Assembly: GCA_003989065.1 (NCBI GenBank)
Contig: RXIW01000001.1
Coordinates: 62,001-126,000, forward strand
Length of the DNA: 64,000 nt
Direction of reading: 5' to 3'
Source of the DNA: Candidatus Competibacteraceae bacterium
GTDB taxonomy: Bacteria; Pseudomonadota; Gammaproteobacteria; Competibacterales; Competibacteraceae
Part shown: positions 58,953-64,000 of the stretch, piece after piece
How positions within the stretch are numbered: the first letter of the stretch is position 1
How the letters are laid out: each line of letters begins with the position of its first letter
Program-made: the position numbers and the translations under genes
The notes under the pieces: generated by a model
What the model was told of the DNA's origin: nothing
Database searches by the model: none
Seen by the model: only the letters and a program-made list of their open reading frames with translations

Positions 58953-59223
58953 CAGAGTCGCACCTTCGACATGACGAACCGGGAGAACGCACTACGATGG
59001 TCAGGACTGGGCTAGCAGCGAAACTTTCCAGTGGGCCTGACGACTAATACGGAACACCTGCTGGAGATGTACCGGAGAAAAGCGGCTGGGCGTATGTATT
59101 GTTTGTTGTAATTGAAACGCCACATGGGTCTTGAAACCTCGTTTTATGGTGGCTGCAACTCCAAACCCCGGCACCGCACACAGGCTAGCCGGAGTCACCA
59201 CAGGAGATGCTTTCTATTGTTTT
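58953..59223 (-). other. nuo upstream region, no gene recognised
   Basis: This 271-base stretch separates the tRNA-Leu 3' end from nuoA and is more AT-rich than its surroundings around 59090-59150 (for example AATTACAACAAACAATACAT on the minus strand). It should hold the nuo promoter, but I could not pick a convincing -35/-10 pair. A 66-codon frame (59001-59201, minus) has no recognisable family and no good ribosome-binding site. A weak CCGGC/GCCGG hairpin after the tRNA might end its transcript. Confidence 0.5.
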
Positions 59224-59308
59224 TGGTACCGATGGCCGGACTCGAACCGGCACGGCTTGCGCCACTAACCCCTCAAGCTAGCGTGTCTACCAGTTCCACC
59301 ACATCGGC
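59224..59308 (-). tRNA. tRNA-Leu (anticodon GAG)
   Basis: 85-base tRNA with a long variable arm, closely resembling the E. coli Leu(GAG) gene. The acceptor stem pairs GCCGATG with CATCGGT (one G-U), the D-arm has TGGTGGAACTGGTAGACAC, the anticodon loop is TTGAGGG, the T-arm is GGTTCGAGTCC, and CCA is encoded. It lies 26 bases after secG and is likely co-transcribed with tpiA-secG, a common arrangement upstream of nuo operons. Confidence 0.97.
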
Positions 59309-59334
59309 TAAAACTTAAAAGAACGTGCTTTCCG

Positions 59335-59670
59335 CTATTTCTGCGGTAATTGCGGCACATCGGCGGGACCATTCGCCTTAGGCTGCTCGACCGTTTGTTC
59401 GATCTGCACCCGCTCGACGACGCTCTTCGGCCCTGTCGTTTGATTCGCAAAATAGGCCAGCGTCAAGCTGGTCAAAAAGAATGCTGTAGCCAGGATTGCC
59501 GTGGTTCGACTCAGAAAAGAGGCGGAACCTCGCGCTCCAAACATCGTCGCCGAAGCGCCGCTGCCAAATGCCGCTCCGGCATCGGCGCCCTTTCCTTGCT
59601 GCAGAAGCACCAGCGCAATCAGGCCAACCGCGACGACGATATGCGCAATGAGGATAAGAGTGTGAACCAT
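59335..59670 (-). CDS. secG: Preprotein translocase subunit SecG
   Basis: Two-helix membrane subunit of the SecYEG channel; 111 residues. The first helix ([19 protein letters not shown]) is followed by the conserved [22 protein letters not shown] loop (in two parts) and a second helix. The C-terminal tail is Gln/Pro-rich. It starts nine bases after tpiA. Confidence 0.97.
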   Translation of the reverse strand: MVHTLILIAHIVVAVGLIALVLLQQGKGADAGAAFGSGASATMFGARGSASFLSRTTAILATAFFLTSLTLAYFANQTTGPKSVVERVQIEQTVEQPKANGPADVPQLPQK

Positions 59671-59679
59671 GGCGATAGT

Positions 59680-60432
59680 TTAACAGCCTGCCTTGGCAAT
59701 CGCCAGAAACTCCTGGGCATTGAGCGAAGCGCCGCCGATCAGACCGCCATCGATGTCGGACATGGCCATCAACTCGCCCGCATTGCTCGGCTTCATGCTG
59801 CCACCGTACAGGATGGCCGTCTTCGCCGCCACCGCCGGATCCAGCTTGGCCAGCTCGGCGCGGATGAAGGCATGAACGTCTTGGGCCTGCTGCGGGGTCG
59901 CCGTCCGGCCGGTGCCGATCGCCCAGACCGGTTCGTAGGCGATTACGGCATCATTGAAAGCCGCGATGCCTTCCAGGTCCAGTACGGCTTTGAGTTGCCG
60001 CCCGACCACAGCTTCGGTGACGCCCTGCTCGCGCTCGTCCAACGTCTCGCCCACACACAGGATCGGCTTGATGCCCAACTTGCGGGCTGCAGCGAACTTG
60101 CGGGCGACCACCTCGTCGGTCTCGCCGTACAGGGTGCGCCGCTCCGAGTGGCCGACGATGACGTAAGCGCAATGGAAATCCTGCAGCATCGGCCCCGCCA
60201 CCTCACCGGTGTACGCACCCGAAGCATGTTCGGAGAGATTCTGCGTGCCCCATGCGATGGAAGAGCCGGACAACTGCTGCTCGACCAGACCCAGGTAAAC
60301 GAACGGCGGAAACACCGCCAGATCGACGGCCGCGACTTCGGCGGCTCCTGCCTTGATCCCGTCCAGCAACTGGCGGATGCTGTCCGCCGAACCATTCATC
60401 TTCCAATTTCCGGCTACCAGTTTACGGCGCAT
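59680..60432 (-). CDS. tpiA: Triosephosphate isomerase
   Basis: Interconverts dihydroxyacetone phosphate and glyceraldehyde 3-phosphate. 250 residues. Catalytic residues are Lys11 (AGNWKMNGS), His95 (IVGHSERR) and Glu167 ([11 protein letters not shown]); the phosphate-binding [15 protein letters not shown] segment is near the C-terminus. It lies 58 bases after glmM. Confidence 0.98.
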   Translation of the reverse strand: MRRKLVAGNWKMNGSADSIRQLLDGIKAGAAEVAAVDLAVFPPFVYLGLVEQQLSGSSIAWGTQNLSEHASGAYTGEVAGPMLQDFHCAYVIVGHSERRTLYGETDEVVARKFAAARKLGIKPILCVGETLDEREQGVTEAVVGRQLKAVLDLEGIAAFNDAVIAYEPVWAIGTGRTATPQQAQDVHAFIRAELAKLDPAVAAKTAILYGGSMKPSNAGELMAMSDIDGGLIGGASLNAQEFLAIAKAGC

Positions 60433-60490
60433 GTCGTCTCTCCCGGTTCAAAATCCGGTCAAGCTTACGAATTTCACGCGTGGAAAGCAA

Positions 60491-61828
60491 TCATGCCGAC
60501 AGGGCATCGCGCACCACGGCCGCCAAATCATGGGCATGGCGCTCGACGGTTGCGGCATCGGCCCCTTCCACCATGACCCGCACCACCGGCTCGGTTCCCG
60601 ACGGCCGCAGCAACACCCGGCCACGGTCGCCCAGCTGGTCTTCTACCGCCCGGACCGCTTCCACGATGGCAGTCCGCTGCAGATCGACTTCACCGGTCAC
60701 CGTGACGTTGACCAACACCTGTGGATATTTGGTCATGCCAGCCTTCAGATCGTGCAGATTCTTGCCCGAACGCAGCATCGCGGCCAGCACCTGCAGCGCG
60801 GAGATGATGCCATCGCCGGTGGTGGTTCGATCCAGACAGATGATGTGACCAGAGTTCTCGCCGCCCAGAATCAGATTCTCGGCCAGCAGGCGTTCCATCA
60901 CGTAGCGATCTCCCACCTTGACCCGGTGCAGGTCGAGACCCAGCGCCCGCAGAGCTACCTCCAACCCCAGATTGGTCATCAGCGTACCGACCACCGCATT
61001 GAAGCGGCTGCCCGCCCGCAAGCGATCGCGGGCGATAATGAACAGCAGTTCGTCGCCGTCCAGAATCTCGCCCTTGTGATCGATCATGATCACCCGGTCG
61101 CCATCGCCATCGAGCGCAATCCCGAGATCGGCGCCTTCGGCCTTCACCCGTTCGCGCAATGCCGCCGGCTTGGTCGAGCCACACTCCAGGTTGATATTGA
61201 GGCCATCCGGCGCGATCCCCATCGGGATCACGGTCGCGCCCAGTTCGCCGAACACGCTGGGGGCGACGTAATAGGTCGCGCCGTGGGCGCAGTCGACCAC
61301 GATCTTCAGACTCACCAAACTGGTGCCGGCGGGCACCGTGCTCTTGCAAAACTCGATGTAGCGGCCAGCGGCGTCGACGATACGCTCGGCCTTGCCCAAG
61401 CTATCCGGACGAACCGTCTCTAGCGGTTGCTCCAGCAATTCCTCAATGCGCTCCTCGACCGCGTCGGGCAGCTTTTGCCCATCGCGGGAAAAGAACTTGA
61501 TGCCGTTATCGAAGTAGGGATTGTGGGAAGCACTGACCACGATGCCGGCGCAAGCGTGCAGGGTGCGGGTCAAATAGGCGATGCCGGGCGTCGGCATAGG
61601 CCCCAGTAAAGCGATATTGACGCCGGCCGCCGACAAGCCCGCTTCCAGGGCCGATTCGAACATGTAGCCGGAAATGCGGGTATCCTTGCCGATGACGACG
61701 CGGTTGAACCCTTTGGCCTGCAACGCCCGTCCAGCCGCCCAGCCCAGTTTCAACACGAATTCCGGCGTGATCGGATATTCGCCTACGCGACCGCGAATGC
61801 CGTCGGTACCGAAGTAGCGTTTCCCCAT
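60491..61828 (-). CDS. glmM: Phosphoglucosamine mutase
   Basis: Converts glucosamine 6-phosphate to glucosamine 1-phosphate for UDP-GlcNAc, feeding peptidoglycan and lipid A. ATG 61828 with GGAGAG upstream gives 445 residues starting [19 protein letters not shown]. The phosphoserine is Ser101 in VVSASHNPY, the metal loop is [13 protein letters not shown], and [15 protein letters not shown] binds the phosphate. Usually paired with folP/ftsH; here it precedes tpiA. Confidence 0.97.
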   Translation of the reverse strand: MGKRYFGTDGIRGRVGEYPITPEFVLKLGWAAGRALQAKGFNRVVIGKDTRISGYMFESALEAGLSAAGVNIALLGPMPTPGIAYLTRTLHACAGIVVSASHNPYFDNGIKFFSRDGQKLPDAVEERIEELLEQPLETVRPDSLGKAERIVDAAGRYIEFCKSTVPAGTSLVSLKIVVDCAHGATYYVAPSVFGELGATVIPMGIAPDGLNINLECGSTKPAALRERVKAEGADLGIALDGDGDRVIMIDHKGEILDGDELLFIIARDRLRAGSRFNAVVGTLMTNLGLEVALRALGLDLHRVKVGDRYVMERLLAENLILGGENSGHIICLDRTTTGDGIISALQVLAAMLRSGKNLHDLKAGMTKYPQVLVNVTVTGEVDLQRTAIVEAVRAVEDQLGDRGRVLLRPSGTEPVVRVMVEGADAATVERHAHDLAAVVRDALSA

Positions 61829-61969
61829 ACTTGCGCTCTCCAAAATTCAGCGTTGTTCATTATGACCTGGATCCATCACGGGATGGTCGTATTTTCTTCA
61901 ATGCGTGGCGGGCCCGGCCCGATCACGCCATCGGCCCCGACCGGGCTGCACACCGTCTTGTCATTTTCG

Positions 61970-62710
61970 TCAAAGCGTCAATCGTTTGAACACCGACTCC
62001 GGAATATGTTGGATCACCAGCATGATCCAGCGCCAGAACCAGGGCAGGTAGACCTGATCCCGGCCACGATCGACCGCGGCGACGATCCCTTGGGCGATTT
62101 GGTCGGGCTGCGCCCACAGCAAGCCTTTCTTCTCGAAGGCAGCAGTCATCGGCGTATCGACGAAACCCGGTTTGACGGTGATGACCCGCACGCCCTTGCC
62201 ATGCAGGCGGTTGCGCAACCCCTGGAGAAACAGACCGACCATACCCTTGGCGGCCCCATACACGTAGTTGCTCTGCCGCCCGCGATCGCCAGCTACCGAC
62301 CCAATCGCGACCAGCGTCCCCTGCCCGCGCTGTTCCAGCAGATTGGCCAAGAGCGTCGCCAGGCTGATCACGCTCAAGGCATTAGTGTGAATGGCCGCCA
62401 GGGTTGCCTCGACCGAGATCTGACAAACCTGTTGGTCGGGCAACACGCCGTGCGCGATCAAGGCGACATCGATACTACCGAGCGCCTGTACGGCCCGCTC
62501 CAAGACCACCGGATGCTGGTCGAGCGCATCGAGATCCAGGCTCTCATACCAGACCGGTTGGCCGGAGCGGATTTCCAGATCACCGGCGATGGCGGCCAGC
62601 CGCTCGGCATGGCGGCCGACCAGATAGAAACGGGCGCCGGCCGCGGCGAAACGGCGGGCAGTCGCCTCAGCGATGGCCGATGTAGCGCCGAAAATCAGGA
62701 TATTACGCAT
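61970..62710 (-). CDS. Short-chain dehydrogenase, DprE2-like
   Basis: NAD(P)-dependent SDR, 246 residues from ATG 62710. The cofactor motif is GATSAIAEATAR (8-19); the catalytic residues are Ser138 and the Tyr151/Lys155 pair (YGAAK). A hydrophobic C-terminal segment (PWFWRWIMLVIQHIP) suggests membrane contact. Next to an FAD-oxidase related to DprE1, it is likely the reductase half of a polyprenyl-phospho-sugar 2'-epimerase. In mycobacteria the pair makes decaprenyl-phospho-arabinose; here the sugar is unknown. Confidence 0.82.
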   Translation of the reverse strand: MRNILIFGATSAIAEATARRFAAAGARFYLVGRHAERLAAIAGDLEIRSGQPVWYESLDLDALDQHPVVLERAVQALGSIDVALIAHGVLPDQQVCQISVEATLAAIHTNALSVISLATLLANLLEQRGQGTLVAIGSVAGDRGRQSNYVYGAAKGMVGLFLQGLRNRLHGKGVRVITVKPGFVDTPMTAAFEKKGLLWAQPDQIAQGIVAAVDRGRDQVYLPWFWRWIMLVIQHIPESVFKRLTL

Positions 62711-62763
62711 ATGATGGACCTTGCGAAACGGCAACGCGGCATGGGACGGACCAACATCGGACC

Positions 62764-64000
62764 TTAATCCCGCATCACCCGCCGCCAGAAGCTGGAAGAA
62801 AAGCGCGGGTCGATATAGCGGCTGAATTCGGCCCACTGCGGATAATAGTGACGAAAACTGTCGCCGCTCATCCGGGCGTCCTTGGCCGGATACACCGCGC
62901 CGCCCGCCTGACGAGTCACCTCATCGAGACTCTCCAGCAGCGCAAGCGTCCGATGCCCCTGGTTGGGGAAATCCAGCGCCAAGGTCACGCCGGGCCGTGG
63001 GAACGACAGCAGCCCGCCCGAAGTCCGTGCGCCGAACCGCTTGAGTACGGCCAGCATCGATCCCTGCCCACTGGCGGCGATGCGCGCCAGAATCTCACGT
63101 AACGACTCGCCCGCCACGGCTGGCGGGATGACGCATTGATACTGGAAAAATCCCCGCCTGCCATACAGCCGGTTCCATTCCAGCAGCTTGTCCAGCGGAT
63201 AAAAGAACGGCTGATAAGGGGTCAGCCCGCGCGCCGGACGCGGTAAATGGTAATAAAGGCGGTTGAAGGCGCCCACGCTCAGATTGTTCACCAGCGAAAC
63301 CGGCGGTGCGAACGGCACCGTCAGCGCCCGACGCTCCTTGGGCGGCGGCTTCATCAAGCCGGGCGGCGCATGCATCCCGGCCATATAAATCCCCCGCCCC
63401 AAGGCCCGACCGGTCGCGGCGCAATCGACCCAGGACACGATATAGGGATAGCGGTCCTCGTACTCCCGATCAAGGGTCAGGAAGTCGTCCAGATGGGCAA
63501 AACGCCGATTTTCGGCCACGATCCAGGGATTGGCGATGCGTTGCAACTGGATTTCCACCCAGGTGATCAAGCCGGTCAACCCCAAGCCGCCGACCGTGGC
63601 CCGAAACCATTCGGTATTCTGCTCCGGCGTGCAACGCAGGCGCTGACCATCGGACCGCAACAACTCGAAGGCGCGGACATGGCAACCGAAGCTGCCGGCC
63701 ATGTGATGATTCTTGCCATGCACGTCATTGGCGATAGCCCCGCCCAGAGTCACGAACTGGGTACCGGGCGTGACCGTCAGGAACCAGCCTTGCGGCACCG
63801 CCAACGCCAGGATATCAGCCAGCAATACCCCCGCCTCCGCCTGCAATACCCCGGTCGCCGGATCGAAGGCCATGAATCGGTCCAATCCCCGCGCCAACAA
63901 CAGTGCGCCGCCGTCATTCAGGCAAACATCGCCGTAGCTACGACCGTTGCCGAACACCAGACAGGATTCGGACCCGGCAGGCAGCGCCATCCGCTGCCGA
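62764..64000 (-). CDS. FAD-dependent oxidoreductase, DprE1-like (N-terminus cut by window edge)
   Basis: At least 412 codons, with the frame open at the right edge (residues before the first in-window Met continue upstream). The FAD-binding PCMH domain has GNGRSYGDVCLNDGGALL and the DprE1-type GGAIANDVHGKNHHMAGSFG, with the conserved His of flavin-linked oxidases. The ALO-type C-terminal domain follows. Expected to oxidise the 2'-hydroxyl of a lipid-linked pentose, with the SDR 53 bases downstream reducing it back with inversion. Confidence 0.85.
   Translation of the reverse strand, partial: RQRMALPAGSESCLVFGNGRSYGDVCLNDGGALLLARGLDRFMAFDPATGVLQAEAGVLLADILALAVPQGWFLTVTPGTQFVTLGGAIANDVHGKNHHMAGSFGCHVRAFELLRSDGQRLRCTPEQNTEWFRATVGGLGLTGLITWVEIQLQRIANPWIVAENRRFAHLDDFLTLDREYEDRYPYIVSWVDCAATGRALGRGIYMAGMHAPPGLMKPPPKERRALTVPFAPPVSLVNNLSVGAFNRLYYHLPRPARGLTPYQPFFYPLDKLLEWNRLYGRRGFFQYQCVIPPAVAGESLREILARIAASGQGSMLAVLKRFGARTSGGLLSFPRPGVTLALDFPNQGHRTLALLESLDEVTRQAGGAVYPAKDARMSGDSFRHYYPQWAEFSRYIDPRFSSSFWRRVMRD

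Noticed and set aside
59001-59201. 66-codon minus-strand frame upstream of nuoA
   Set aside because: No family resemblance and no convincing ribosome-binding site; the region is more likely the nuo promoter and leader.
61900-61969. Possible terminator after the SDR gene (GGCCGAT/ATCGGGCC hairpin)
   Set aside because: No T-run follows on the minus strand and the stem is interrupted, so it was not called.

Overview
This window looks like chromosomal core DNA from a GC-rich gammaproteobacterium. The evidence is the rpsB-tsf-pyrH-frr-uppS-cdsA-dxr-rseP-bamA-skp-lpxD-fabZ-lpxA-lpxB gene order, the map-glnD pair, and the mreBCD-mrdA-rodA cluster. A phasin-type polyhydroxyalkanoate granule protein, separate nuoC and nuoD genes, a DUF2818 gene after nuoN and a phosphoribulokinase fit a PHA-storing, non-enteric lineage such as the Competibacter/Chromatiales side of the class. 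That placement is inference. No insertion sequence, prophage, CRISPR array or toxin/defence gene was recognised.

Layout, left to right. (1) 1-4.85 kb, minus strand: cell-elongation cluster mreB-mreC-mreD-mrdA-rodA, with rodA cut by the window edge. (2) 5.0-8.3 kb, plus strand: gatC-gatA-gatB, the tRNA-dependent amidotransferase. (3) 8.3-22.4 kb, minus strand: a nearly continuous run from rpsB down to the RNase P RNA gene. It covers translation factors, UMP kinase, isoprenoid and phospholipid synthesis, outer-membrane assembly and lipid A synthesis. (4) 22.7-26.3 kb, plus strand: map-glnD. (5) 26.3-35.6 kb, minus strand: roxA, purB, an EamA-type exporter, the livKHMGF branched-chain amino acid ABC operon and ttcA. 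(6) 35.8-39.8 kb: a YdcH-like small protein (+), a phasin with a helix-hairpin-helix tail (-) and a long DUF349 protein (+). (7) 39.9-59.0 kb, minus strand: nuoABCDEFGHIJKLMN (complex I), DUF2818, an incomplete Mrp antiporter (fused mrpAB plus mrpC) and a phosphoribulokinase. (8) 59.2-61.8 kb, minus strand: glmM, tpiA, secG and tRNA-Leu(GAG). (9) 62.0-64.0 kb, minus strand: a DprE2/DprE1-like epimerase pair, the second gene cut by the window edge.

The genes mostly serve growth: envelope building (Mre/PBP2/RodA, lipid A, BamA, UppS, GlmM), protein synthesis (S2, EF-Ts, RRF, GatCAB, MetAP, RoxA, TtcA) and respiration (complex I). No wholly unknown multi-gene system was found. The least conventional features are the Mrp module lacking subunits D-G at the end of the nuo cluster, with a strong hairpin just before its first start codon; the phasin-HhH fusion; and the rnpB gene wedged between lpxB and gatB with almost no spacer.
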